Part shown: piece by piece, positions 8,808 to 15,965 of the stretch
Numbering within the stretch: position 1 is the first letter of the stretch
How the letters are laid out: each line of letters starts with the position of its first letter
DNA from: Marinobacter zhejiangensis
GTDB lineage: Bacteria > Pseudomonadota > Gammaproteobacteria > Pseudomonadales > Oleiphilaceae
NCBI RefSeq assembly: GCF_900114775.1
Contig: NZ_FOUE01000008.1
Location: 1 to 64,000, forward strand
DNA: 64,000 bases
Reading direction: 5' to 3'
Translations under genes and position numbers: made by a program
The notes under the pieces: generated by a model
What the model was told of the DNA's origin: nothing
Database searches by the model: none
The model's input: the letters and a program-made list of their open reading frames with translations, nothing else

Positions 8808-9008
8808 ATGGCTGCAGACGCAGAAAGCGATAAGGCTGTTAAACGTGGAAAAGGAAAGGCCGGGAAGAAAGATGCCCAGCTCCTTATCCGCATCAGCAGC
8901 ACTGAGCGCGATGAATTTATTGCTTTGTGTGACGAGCTGGACACCAGTGCAGCCCGGGAAATCCGAAAGTTTATCCGAGGCTTCATCCAGGATAACAAGA
9001 GCGACTGA
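8808..9008 (+). CDS. Small ribbon-helix-helix-like DNA-binding protein, 66 residues
   Basis: Start set at ATG 8808 behind AGAGG. The product has a basic, lysine-rich leader (KRGKGKAGKK) followed by QLLIRISSTERDEFIALCDEL, which reads as the beta strand and first helix of a ribbon-helix-helix (MetJ/Arc) fold, then TSAAREIRKFIRGFI as the second helix. Such proteins are usually dimeric repressors or plasmid/island partition-type regulators. The upstream 60 bases are very AT-rich with repeated TATAT, a likely promoter region. It sits at the border of the tRNA-Phe accessory region. Fold call is by eye. Confidence 0.6.
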   Translation: MAADAESDKAVKRGKGKAGKKDAQLLIRISSTERDEFIALCDELDTSAAREIRKFIRGFIQDNKSD

Positions 9009-9056
9009 AGATACGACAGACGCAAACAGTCAATAGCAGAATCAGGAGCAGAGATA

Positions 9057-9182
9057 ATGGCCAAGAAAGCTACCAAGAAAGTCACCAGCCTGAAAAAAGA
9101 AATCAAAGCTCGTAAGGCAAAGATTGCCAAGCAAGAAGGCAAACTGAAAAGCCTGAAGAAAAAGCTGAAAAAAGCTGCCTGA
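9057..9182 (+). CDS. Tiny lysine-rich coiled-coil protein, 41 residues
   Basis: A short gene with a good ribosome binding site (AGGAG eight bases before ATG). The 41-residue product is almost half lysine: it starts MAKKATKKVTSLKKEI and ends LKSLKKKLKKAA, with heptad-spaced leucine/isoleucine (L-K-K-E-I, I-A-K, L-K-S-L) that would form one long basic amphipathic helix. It lies 48 bases after the ribbon-helix-helix-like gene and is followed by a strong terminator, so the two may be co-transcribed. Nucleic-acid binding is plausible from charge alone; function unknown. Confidence 0.65.
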   Translation: MAKKATKKVTSLKKEIKARKAKIAKQEGKLKSLKKKLKKAA

Positions 9183-9255
9183 TATTAGTCTGAGCGGGTG
9201 TGATAAACGCCCCTCGACATCAGGTAGGCGGGCTTTCTGAGGAAAGCCGCCGTCG

Positions 9256-9283
9256 AAAGCCCCGCATCTTGTGGGGCTTTTTT
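9256..9283 (+). terminator. Intrinsic terminator after the lysine-rich gene
   Basis: AAAGCCCC/GGGGCTTT eight-base perfect stem with a nine-base loop, followed directly by a run of T. A second hairpin (GCGGGCTTTC/GAAAGCCGC with one bulge, about 9229-9250) precedes it. The right arm of this terminator is the beginning of the duplicated leader module that recurs near 11166. Confidence 0.88.
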
Positions 9284-9362
9284 GTGTGCGGTGTATCCCT
9301 CAGCTAACGGCGTGGGCTAGTATCGGTAAAAATAGCGCACTCACCCGTCAATGGAGCTGACC
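9271..9362 (+). repeat. Leader repeat, copy A (before the NYN gene)
   Basis: About 92 bases from GTGGGGCTTTT to the start codon match the region before the gene at 11262. The last 22 bases before the start (ACTCACCCGTCAATGGAGCTGAC) are shared with no mismatch, and include the GGAG ribosome binding site framed by the small inverted repeat GTCA/TGAC. Interspersed identical blocks (GTATCC, TATC, AATA) continue upstream, with small indels. Confidence 0.85.
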
Positions 9363-10115
9363 ATGAAAGACCTGGATCAACATAAGAAAATTGCGGTCTT
9401 GATCGATGCGGATAATGCCCAGCTTTCCAAGCTCCCACTGATACTCGAAGAGTTGTCATCCCATGGCCATGTGGTCACCAAGCGGGCTTACGGTGACTGG
9501 TCTGTCGATTCACTGAAAAACTGGAAAACGGTGCTGAATGAGCTGGCGATACAGCCGATCCAGCAGTTTGCGTATACCAAGGGAAAGAATGCGACAGATG
9601 CGTCGATGATTATTGATGCGATGGACCTGCTTTATTCCCAGAAATTTGATGCCTTTGCCCTGGTGTCGAGTGACAGTGATTTTACCAAGCTGGCGTCTCG
9701 TCTTCGCGAGGACGAAATCTACGTATTTGGCTTTGGCGAGCACAAAACGCCAACGTCTTTCAGAAGTGCCTGCGACGACTTCCTGCTAACGGAAAACCTC
9801 TCCGTCGAGCAGGTCGAGGAGCCTGAACCAGAGTCCCTGCCGGTTAGATCGTCAAAGCACTCCAGGAAAGTGCCGGAGATTGTGAGGCTGCTGAGGCGGG
9901 CATGGGATCACGTCCAGGATGACCAGGGTTGGGCAAACCTTGGCGCCGCAGGCTCCTTCCTGAAACGCGCAAAATCCGACTTTGACCCCCGCAGTTACGG
10001 TGCCAAGAAGTTATCGGACCTGTTTGCTGATCTGGGAGACTATTTTGAGGTTCGAAAGGGGGCCGGAGGGGCCGGTATCCGCGCCTATCGCCCGATCGGG
10101 GATAATCGGACATAG
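9363..10115 (+). CDS. NYN-domain nuclease with C-terminal OST-HTH/LOTUS domain
   Basis: 250 residues from ATG 9363 (GGAG seven bases before; a frame start at 9351 lies inside the ribosome binding region). Residues 5-150 form a PIN-like NYN (LabA/DUF88) domain with its acidic active-site residues visible in VLIDADNAQ, NATDASMIIDAMD and VSSDSDFTKL. Residues about 165-245 look like an OST-HTH/LOTUS domain, known to bind RNA (G-rich or G-quadruplex) in related proteins. A role as an RNA endonuclease is the family expectation. It stands alone after a terminator with the duplicated leader, next to the tRNA-Phe integration site. Cellular role unknown. Confidence 0.85.
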   Translation: MKDLDQHKKIAVLIDADNAQLSKLPLILEELSSHGHVVTKRAYGDWSVDSLKNWKTVLNELAIQPIQQFAYTKGKNATDASMIIDAMDLLYSQKFDAFALVSSDSDFTKLASRLREDEIYVFGFGEHKTPTSFRSACDDFLLTENLSVEQVEEPEPESLPVRSSKHSRKVPEIVRLLRRAWDHVQDDQGWANLGAAGSFLKRAKSDFDPRSYGAKKLSDLFADLGDYFEVRKGAGGAGIRAYRPIGDNRT

Positions 10116-10132
10116 GTATTGAGAATTCGACA

Positions 10133-10183
10133 TGGTGCCCGGACGCGGAATCGAGCCACGGACAGGGAATTTTTAATCCGTTG
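10133..10183. repeat. Degraded copy of the tRNA-Phe 3' part (probable attachment-site remnant)
   Basis: The 22 bases at 10133-10154 are identical to 14379-14400, the 3' end including CCA of the intact tRNA-Phe gene. Similarity then continues with scattered changes through the T-arm and anticodon arm to about 10183. A GAATTC just outside (10123-10128) also recurs at the tRNA (14369-14374). Same orientation as the intact gene. This is the pattern left when an element integrates at a tRNA 3' end. Confidence 0.85.
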
Positions 10184-10245
10184 AACTGACACTTCGTTGA
10201 CACCTTGCCTAAGCTGGAATCAATCCATGCAAAGGAGTGATTCCA

Positions 10246-10923
10246 GTGTGCGGCCGCTACAACATCATAGACAGCCCCGAAGTCGGAAACCTGATGGACA
10301 TTCTGGGCCTCACCCTCTACCCCGAAACCCGCTACAACATCGCCCCAGGGTCACAAGGCCAGATTGTCTATCAGGTCGGTGATGAACGTTACCTCGACGA
10401 TGCCTACTGGTCACTGTTAATGGAGCCAAAGCCAGACGGCACCGGCTACCGGCCATCCCCAGACTACAGCACCTTCAACGCCCGATCGGGCAGCCTGGGA
10501 AGTAGCCCGCTGTGGAAACCACGGTTCCATTCGCAGCGGGCCATCATACCTGCCAGTGGTTTCCATGAATGGACAGGAGAGAAAGGGCATAAACAGTGCT
10601 ACAACATCCGGGCAGAGAGTGGGGCAATCGCATTCGCTGGCTTGTACGAAATCTGGGACTTTGAAGGGGAGCGCGTACCCGCCTTCACCATCGTCACCCT
10701 GCCACCACACCCCAGGTTCAGCCGCATCCACCCGAAAAGCATACCGCTCATGCTGCGGCCTGATGATTTCGACATGTGGCTAGATCCCTACCTCACAAAC
10801 ACCGATCCACTACAGCACCTGCTGAAAAGCCAGATCCGGCAGCCGATCATCGTGGAGCCGGTAAGGTCACCGGAGCGGCTGGAACCGGTAGGGGAGGCCG
10901 AACATCTGCAGGCTGACGCTTAG
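10246..10923 (+). CDS. yedK: SRAP-domain protein (YedK/HMCES family, abasic-site crosslinking)
   Basis: SRAP proteins covalently trap abasic sites in single-stranded DNA through Cys2. Start is the GTG at 10246, eight bases after AAAGGAG, because it puts Cys at position 2 (M-C-G-R-Y-N), which the mechanism requires. Other family residues are seen: N and P in RYNIAPG, the glutamate in ASGFHEWTG, and the histidine in IHPKSIPLML, which stands for the usual IHxRMP. 225 residues, normal for the family. It is the first gene inside the tRNA-Phe bounded segment, facing away from the attachment copy. SRAP genes are frequent passengers of mobile elements. Confidence 0.92.
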   Translation: MCGRYNIIDSPEVGNLMDILGLTLYPETRYNIAPGSQGQIVYQVGDERYLDDAYWSLLMEPKPDGTGYRPSPDYSTFNARSGSLGSSPLWKPRFHSQRAIIPASGFHEWTGEKGHKQCYNIRAESGAIAFAGLYEIWDFEGERVPAFTIVTLPPHPRFSRIHPKSIPLMLRPDDFDMWLDPYLTNTDPLQHLLKSQIRQPIIVEPVRSPERLEPVGEAEHLQADA

Positions 10924-11165
10924 CAAAGCGTGAGACTTTAACCTTCTTCTCAAAAGCCCTTGGGAAATGACGACTAACACCCCGCCCCTAAATCCGTAGA
11001 CTGGCCCCGAATCATCCGGCCAGGACTTACCGCTGGCATGGATGCTTGGCCAACGCGACACTTGCAGAGTGGTGTGACTGGTTAGGGAGAGGTCTGGCAC
11101 CATTCCTTCTCCCTCCTAAAAATAGATTTGTCCCAGTTTTCTTCGGTTTTCTTGCGCCGCGTTTA

Positions 11166-11261
11166 GTGGGGCTTTTGTTTTTGGTGAGTATCCATCACGT
11201 AATGGTCTGAGCTATTATCCGGGGGAATAAATAACGTACTCACCCGTCAATGGAGCTGACA
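11166..11261 (+). repeat. Leader repeat, copy B (before the membrane-anchored unknown gene)
   Basis: Second copy of the leader found at 9271-9362. It starts with GTGGGGCTTTTG, shares GTATCC-TCA-TAA-GG blocks, and ends with the same ACTCACCCGTCAATGGAGC. The left arm of the terminator present in copy A is missing here, so this copy cannot form that hairpin. The 242 bases before it (10924-11165) hold no gene I can support. Confidence 0.85.
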
Positions 11262-11972
11262 ATGGGGTTTCTGAAAACACTAGCCAAAGTATTCCTGGCG
11301 AATGTTCTTATTATTGCTTTAGCGGTAGTTCTGTATGTCGCTTTTGTTGGTCGCGTTGAAGTAAAGTTGGTTCAACAACCAGGCTCTGAAAGGCCTGCAG
11401 TCGTGGTTACGTTCGGAGAGATCAACGAGCGTCTCGCACCTGCCATCCAGGTGACCCAGCAGCAAAATGTATCCCTTGTTGCCAGCAGTACTGCTCAGTC
11501 CTCGCAAACTCAACCAAGACAACTGTCATCTACACGCTCGTCTGACGGAGCCAGCGCTTCGGCCATCAGAAGCTCTGCCCATATGTGTCAATTCTGGGCG
11601 AGGATGTATGCCAATGATCAAGAAACCCAAAGCCGGATTCACCGGGAAAGTGCTTGTTCTCGTTATGAGCTCCTTAGTGGCAATAGTAGAACGGCCATCG
11701 TTAGCCGATCTGTGCTAAATGGAGCTGATACTTCGGTGCAGAGGCAGCAATTTCTACAGAGACAGACTCTCGCAGAGAGGCGCCAGAATTTAGCGGAGCA
11801 ACTGCGGGAACAGCGCGAGTTGCAAGCTCGCTGTGATAGTTATAACGAGCAGCTGGATGATATTCAGGCTGAGCTGAGGTCAGGGTATAGCGTTTCCAGG
11901 GGAAACCACCTGCGTTCTTTACGGCGGGAGGTCAGTGAGAAGTATTCAAGAGAATGTATTTTGGGGCGGTGA
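11262..11972 (+). CDS. Unrecognised membrane-anchored coiled-coil protein
   Basis: 236 residues from ATG 11262 (GGAG seven bases upstream, within the duplicated leader). One membrane segment at about residues 9-31 (FLANVLIIALAVVLYVAFVG) is followed by a short beta-like part (VEVKLVQQPG), a Ser/Gln/Thr-rich linker at 75-105, a segment with two cysteines, and an Arg/Gln/Glu-rich coiled coil at about 165-235. Probably one helix in the inner membrane with the rest in the periplasm or, less likely, the cytosol. Codon use is more AT-rich than in surrounding chromosome. Paired with the next gene, 35 bases downstream. No known family recognised. Confidence 0.65.
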   Translation: MGFLKTLAKVFLANVLIIALAVVLYVAFVGRVEVKLVQQPGSERPAVVVTFGEINERLAPAIQVTQQQNVSLVASSTAQSSQTQPRQLSSTRSSDGASASAIRSSAHMCQFWARMYANDQETQSRIHRESACSRYELLSGNSRTAIVSRSVLNGADTSVQRQQFLQRQTLAERRQNLAEQLREQRELQARCDSYNEQLDDIQAELRSGYSVSRGNHLRSLRREVSEKYSRECILGR

Positions 11973-12007
11973 GGATATGTTTGCCCTAAATTTTTTGGAG
12001 GTGATCG

Positions 12008-13252
12008 ATGGCTAGGAAAGGTCGCCAGAGACGACGTGCGTTCATCCCTGCATACGAATCGTACTATATCCCTCCGTTTCAGGATTTCTGTGAATTGCTT
12101 AGGGTGCCAACAGGACCTATTGAATTGGTGAATGCTTTGTCTCGGCTCACTGGACTAGAACCAAAAGTTGGGCGTTCGACGGTAGCAAAGCTTACGACAG
12201 TGGGGGTTAGTGAGAAATCGTTTGGCTTGCTTTCAAATTACTTCAAAGCTGCGGCGCCAGGAGTTGATTTTTCTCCGGGGTTTGTTCGTAAAGTTCTGAT
12301 ATATAAAGGATTGAGATCCAATTATGCAAGTTGGTGTGGTCCAATTGAGGGGGTTAAGCAGTCTCTGTCGCAAGAGCGCTGCTCTAGGCTTTACCCAATG
12401 ATTTCTTTTGTGGAGGAGCGGGCTAGGCACCAGCGAGGTATGCGTCTAAAACTTGTTGCTCTGCGCAAGCTGGCTAAACAGGGTATGGAGGGCCAAGCGG
12501 TGGAAGGCGTTCGATCGCTTGAGGCTGAGCTTTACCGTAAATATACCTTAGTGCCTTCTAGCGTAATTGACTCCGCAGTTTCTATATTATCTTTATCTAT
12601 TCCAAGTAGTGAGTTTTCCGTAGAGAAGAAAGAGGTGCTTGCTCGTTACTGCTTATATCAATACTGGGATTTTTACCTTTCTGCTTTAGCTCTTTTTGAG
12701 GCGTTATCGAAGTACTCCTACCAAGGCGAAGAGGGCTTGTTAACGACTCCGACAGCCTTTATGCGTGTGCTTGGCAAAATTGTGTCATCGGATTGCCGAT
12801 CTCCTAGAAATGTATTTGAAGCCCTTCTCGATGATTGGCGAAGCCACTTCTCTAAAGGAAGGCGTCACATGACCTGGGCGGACTTGGCAAAGGGAATCCA
12901 GCTTGATCCAGAAACAACGGTTGCTGGTACTACCCTTAAAGAGCGCCAGAAAAAACAGCTAAGGGATTGGCGTCTCGGGAAGAGTTACCCTAGTGAGGAA
13001 AAGTTGAAGCAGTTTCTGTTGCATCAACCTTCGGGTCCGACTGACTTGATTGATCTCATGGTCTTTCATGGGGTGATAGCGCGGGCTTTGGATAGACTAA
13101 TTAATGTATCGATCCAAGGGCAGAAGATTAGTGGGGTCAGCAAAGAACTGAGCTGGGCAATTCTGCGAGAAATATTTGCAAACTATTCTCGGCACTATCA
13201 CAAAGCCCTGGAGTTCGCGCCCTACCTTGAATGGAAGAAGGCGGGAAGTTGA
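12008..13252 (+). CDS. Unrecognised 414-residue protein, island-encoded
   Basis: Start at ATG 12008 behind a strong GGAGGTG. The product begins with a very basic stretch (MARKGRQRRRAF), is mostly helical in appearance, and has near residues 290-335 a segment (TWADLAKGIQLD, then LKERQKKQLRDWRLGKSYPS) that reads like a phage-repressor-type helix-turn-helix. No signal peptide, membrane segment, nuclease or NTPase motif was found. Many codons such as tta, ata, aga and tat mark it as AT-richer than the flanking chromosome, a sign of transfer. It probably forms an operon with the membrane protein upstream. Function unknown. Confidence 0.7.
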   Translation: MARKGRQRRRAFIPAYESYYIPPFQDFCELLRVPTGPIELVNALSRLTGLEPKVGRSTVAKLTTVGVSEKSFGLLSNYFKAAAPGVDFSPGFVRKVLIYKGLRSNYASWCGPIEGVKQSLSQERCSRLYPMISFVEERARHQRGMRLKLVALRKLAKQGMEGQAVEGVRSLEAELYRKYTLVPSSVIDSAVSILSLSIPSSEFSVEKKEVLARYCLYQYWDFYLSALALFEALSKYSYQGEEGLLTTPTAFMRVLGKIVSSDCRSPRNVFEALLDDWRSHFSKGRRHMTWADLAKGIQLDPETTVAGTTLKERQKKQLRDWRLGKSYPSEEKLKQFLLHQPSGPTDLIDLMVFHGVIARALDRLINVSIQGQKISGVSKELSWAILREIFANYSRHYHKALEFAPYLEWKKAGS

Positions 13253-13269
13253 CCGCCTTACAGGCGGTC
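13251..13269. terminator. Hairpin at the convergent end of the island genes
   Basis: Perfect GACCGCC/GGCGGTC stem with five-base loop, beginning in the stop codon of the 414-residue gene and lying between two convergent transcription units. No T-run follows on either strand, so termination strength is doubtful. Confidence 0.5.
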
Positions 13270-13290
13270 GTATGAAAGTAACGGCGTTTC

Positions 13291-13425
13291 CTAGTCTTGA
13301 CTATCCTGATAGGCAACACGATCTTCCCAATCTTCAGGGCGCTCATCCTCGCCACGACTCTGCCAATAGGCATCGTGCTCAGGGTTCAGTTGGCAAGAGC
13401 GGTTGTCGTCGTCATGTTGGGCCAT
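13291..13425 (-). CDS. Tiny acidic conserved-looking protein, 44 residues
   Basis: On the minus strand a 45-codon frame starts at ATG 13425, nine bases after an AGGAG that lies in the end of the preceding small gene, and ends at TAG 13291. The product carries CQLNPEHDAYWQSRGEDERP then DWEDR. To my memory this QLNP-N-D-A-Y-W-Q-S-R-G pattern recurs in small proteins of proteobacterial plasmids and islands. Only three bases separate it from the upstream small gene, so they are translated together. Function unknown; the strong coding pattern and ribosome binding site support it as real. Confidence 0.7.
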   Translation of the reverse strand: MAQHDDDNRSCQLNPEHDAYWQSRGEDERPEDWEDRVAYQDSQD

Positions 13426-13428
13426 TGG

Positions 13429-13569
13429 TTAGGTCTCCTGGTTCTTGGTTGCTGCTCGCTGGGCTCGGGCTTTGAAGGGGCGCTGTTTTGTTTTGTTCTC
13501 ACCTTGCTTGTCTTCATTGCTTTGGATTCGAGAAGCATCTTCCTTGGTCATGCGCTGTTTCTTAGCCAT
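13429..13569 (-). CDS. Tiny basic protein of the ASRIQS/ARAQSAA type, 46 residues
   Basis: A 47-codon frame on the minus strand, start ATG 13569 with GGGAG eight bases upstream. The sequence MAKKQRMTKEDASRIQSNED and FKARAQRAATKNQ follows a pattern I recall from small proteins on many proteobacterial plasmids and chromosomes (A-S-R-I-Q-S then F-x-A-R-A-Q-S-A-A-x-K-N), sometimes annotated as seed-maturation-like. It is the first gene of a two-gene unit that lies inside the tRNA-Phe bounded segment. Function unknown. Confidence 0.75.
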   Translation of the reverse strand: MAKKQRMTKEDASRIQSNEDKQGENKTKQRPFKARAQRAATKNQET

Positions 13570-14336
13570 GAGTGGTCTCCCAAAAGGATTTGTTTGCCGG
13601 GTTCCCCGGGTGCAAGGCCATCATGATCTAGACGAGCATATGAAAGGAGGGGGGGGGCGAGTCCAATTAATTCAGCATTTGTCTGACTTCTCAGGTTTAG
13701 TCTCGTTTCCATGTGAGGCGGGAAGATCGCTTTCCTCGGAATAAGCTAGAGCAATGCTGCCCTCAGCAGCTTTTGATTGTCTTGCTTAGATTAATGACTG
13801 GCCTGGCGCGGTAGGGTGAAGAACGCTGTTCAGTAAGCTATCCCTTGAGTACCTGCGAGCTTTAGGGAGTTAGAAGGTTGCTGGTTGAAGAGGGCAACCT
13901 CCATCCGACAATGTAGGAAGAGTGCATCAACGAAATTATTCTTTATTAATCGAAGCCGGTTTTTGCTGTCTATACAGTTGGTACGGCTGTTCGGTTATTA
14001 AGGCTGCGGTGTCAGTATCATGCTTGATTCTATGTGCCCAAGAAATGCTGTTTGCCATACGTTTCTATGGCTGCCGTTTTCCTTATTATCGCGACGTAAA
14101 TATCGCAATTTGATTTATATCGAGTCTCGAGTTCTCTCGTGAGAAGTGTGGGAGAGTTTTTAAAAGCAGTAAGGGGGTCTTGTTGTGTGATTGAAGGGGA
14201 GTGATAAATGGCCTTGGGAACAGCTGGGGTGGATTTATTTTCTAGTGATTTTCTATGTATGGCTCAATCCGAGCCCGATTATAAAGACCACTGATATTGT
14301 AATTAATGCTACGTACGAAAGGGGAAGGGAGAAACG
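13570..14336. other. Gene-poor island end next to tRNA-Phe
   Basis: About 770 bases in which I can support no gene. Short plus-strand frames at 13922-14113 and 14191-14466 lack ribosome binding sites and sensible composition; the latter runs through the tRNA. The stretch is AT-rich and contains a run of nine G at 13649-13657, upstream of the two tiny minus-strand genes. It may hold their promoter or decayed remains of an integrase gene. Confidence 0.5.
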
Positions 14337-14365
14337 AAAAAAGCCGCTCAAGAAGCGGCTTTTTT
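14337..14365 (-). terminator. Terminator after tRNA-Phe
   Basis: AAAAAAGCCGCT/AGCGGCTTTTTT hairpin with a short CAAGA-type loop and A/T runs on both sides, so it can work in both directions. It lies 13 bases beyond the 3' end of tRNA-Phe (minus strand). Confidence 0.9.
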
Positions 14366-14378
14366 GCGGAATTCAAAA

Positions 14379-14454
14379 TGGTGCCCGGACGCGGAATCGA
14401 ACCACGGACACGGGGATTTTCAATCCCCTGCTCTACCAACTGAGCTATCCGGGC
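14379..14454 (-). tRNA. tRNA-Phe (GAA)
   Basis: 76 bases including an encoded CCA. Reading the minus strand from 14454: acceptor GCCCGGA, D-arm with AGCTCAGTTGGTAGAGC, anticodon loop TTGAAAA (anticodon GAA), T-arm GTTCGATTC, and closing TCCGGGC plus A and CCA. All arms pair. A degraded copy of its 3' part lies at 10133-10183, so the gene has served as an integration site. Confidence 0.98.
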
Positions 14455-14576
14455 ATGTTGCGGTAGTGCTCTGCAACGGGGCGCTATTAAACCGGTTTAG
14501 CGGTAGTGAGTCAAGGCTGTGGATGAAAAAAATATGAAACAGTTTTCCACCTGCACAAAGCTTGATCAAAACTGGG

Positions 14577-14849
14577 TTATTTCTCCGGTGGTACGTAGCC
14601 TTCAGCCTTGTCGAAGGGCTGGTTGTCGAGGAAGTTTTCCATCTGGGCCTGCAGGTATTTGCGGGTATTCGGGTCCATCAGGCTCAGGTGCTTCTCGTTG
14701 ATCAGCATGGTCTGCTGGGCCTGCCATTCCTGCCAGGCTTTCTTGGAGACGGTTTCAAACAGCTCCTGGCCTTTCTGGCCCGGCATGGGCGGGAAGTCGA
14801 GGCCTTCGAGTTCTTCATTGTATTTGCGGCAATGGACGGTACGGCTCAT
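14577..14849 (-). CDS. yggX: Probable Fe(2+)-trafficking protein YggX
   Basis: 90-residue cytosolic protein linked to iron traffic and protection of iron-sulfur proteins from oxidation. Family features: MSRTVHCRKY with the conserved Cys7, GLDFPPMPGQKGQELF, AWQEWQAQQTMLINE, and the terminal YVPPEK. Full family length. It follows mutY on the same strand, the usual enterobacterial and Marinobacter-type arrangement (mutY-yggX), 51 bases downstream. MutY carries a 4Fe-4S cluster, which fits the pairing. Confidence 0.96.
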   Translation of the reverse strand: MSRTVHCRKYNEELEGLDFPPMPGQKGQELFETVSKKAWQEWQAQQTMLINEKHLSLMDPNTRKYLQAQMENFLDNQPFDKAEGYVPPEK

Positions 14850-14900
14850 GTTGGCTCCTATGTCGGTGCTGCCGGTGGCTCTGGCGTGGATGATACCAGA

Positions 14901-15965
14901 TCACAACAGGGCGGTTTGGCCCGGGTCTGTGAGCAGGGTGCGGATCGGGGCGGGCAGGCCGAGGGCGAGGGCTTCGTCCCGGTATAGCCAGCGGCGGTCG
15001 TTATCGTCTGCCACACGGGCCTGGGGCCTGGCCGCGATAAGGGCCGGGCGGATGTGCAGGTGGTAGTGGCTGAAGGTATGGCGGAAACCGGCCTGGATGG
15101 TGACGTCTTGGCAGCTGAGGCCCAGGCTGCGTTCGCAGGCTTCCGCCAGTTCATCAGACTCCAGCGCCGGGTCCAGTTCCGGCAGGCTCCACAAGCCTCC
15201 CCAGATGCCACTGGCGGGACGTTTCTCCAGCAACACCCGGCCATCGGGGTCTTCGAGGATCACCATCCAGGTGGACTTTTCCGGCTTTTCTTTCTTGGGC
15301 TTGCTACCGGGGTAGCGGGTGGCTTCGTCCGCGGCATAGGCCGCGCAGCTGCTGCTTAACGGGCAGGTGTCGCAGCCCGGTCGGCTGCGGGTACACACCA
15401 TGGCACCGAGATCCATGATCGCCTGGGTGTAGTCGCGCACCCGTTCGGTGGGGGTGTGGCTTTCGGCGTGATCCCACAGCTGGTTCAGCACCCGGGTCTG
15501 GCCTGGCCAGCCGTCAACGGCATGGTGGCGGGCCAGAACCCGCTTCACGTTGCCGTCCAGGATCGTAGCCCGTTGCTGGAATGCCTGGGCGAGGATGGCG
15601 GCAGCGGTGGAGCGGCCAATACCCGGCAGTGACTCCAGCTGGGCCTGGTCGGCGGGGAAGTCGCCACCAAACTCGGTCACCACCTGCTGGGCCGCTTTCT
15701 GCAGGTTGCGGGCGCGGGCGTAATAGCCCAGCCCTGACCAGTGTCCCAGCACGTCGTCCACCGGGGCTTCTGCCAGCGCATGCACCGATGGAAAACGGGC
15801 CATAAAGGCTTCGTAGTAGGGGATCACCGTGGCTACTTGGGTCTGCTGGAGCATGATCTCCGAGACCCAGACCCGATAGGCGTTGCGGTCATGGTGCCAC
15901 GGCAGCGCTTTGCGGCCGTGGCGGTCGTACCAATCCAGCAGGCGCTGGGCGAAGCTGTCACTCAT
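14901..15965 (-). CDS. mutY: A/G-specific adenine DNA glycosylase
   Basis: Removes adenine mispaired with 8-oxoguanine. 354 residues. Visible: catalytic glutamate in VSEIMLQQTQVATV, helix-hairpin-helix LPGIGRSTAAAILAQAF, catalytic aspartate region DGNVKRVLAR, the 4Fe-4S motif C-x6-C-x2-C-x5-C in CTRSRPGCDTCPLSSSC, and a C-terminal NUDIX-like domain (VLLEKRPASGIWGGLWSLPE) that reads 8-oxoG. The ATG overlaps the stop of the asmA-family gene, so they are coupled; yggX follows. Confidence 0.97.
   Translation of the reverse strand: MSDSFAQRLLDWYDRHGRKALPWHHDRNAYRVWVSEIMLQQTQVATVIPYYEAFMARFPSVHALAEAPVDDVLGHWSGLGYYARARNLQKAAQQVVTEFGGDFPADQAQLESLPGIGRSTAAAILAQAFQQRATILDGNVKRVLARHHAVDGWPGQTRVLNQLWDHAESHTPTERVRDYTQAIMDLGAMVCTRSRPGCDTCPLSSSCAAYAADEATRYPGSKPKKEKPEKSTWMVILEDPDGRVLLEKRPASGIWGGLWSLPELDPALESDELAEACERSLGLSCQDVTIQAGFRHTFSHYHLHIRPALIAARPQARVADDNDRRWLYRDEALALGLPAPIRTLLTDPGQTALL

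Noticed and set aside
8808..9182. RHH-like gene plus lysine-rich gene as a toxin-antitoxin pair
   Set aside because: Second product has no toxin family pattern; antitoxin and toxin genes usually overlap or nearly do, here 48 bases apart. Not enough for a claim.
13922..14113. 63-residue frame in the gene-poor island end
   Set aside because: No ribosome binding site, odd cysteine/tyrosine-rich composition, no partner gene.
10123..14454. Integron cassette array in the tRNA-Phe region
   Set aside because: No attC-like imperfect palindromes with GTTRRRY ends, no integrase gene; the tRNA repeat explains the boundary better.
14191..14466. 91-residue frame toward tRNA-Phe
   Set aside because: Runs through the terminator and the tRNA gene itself.
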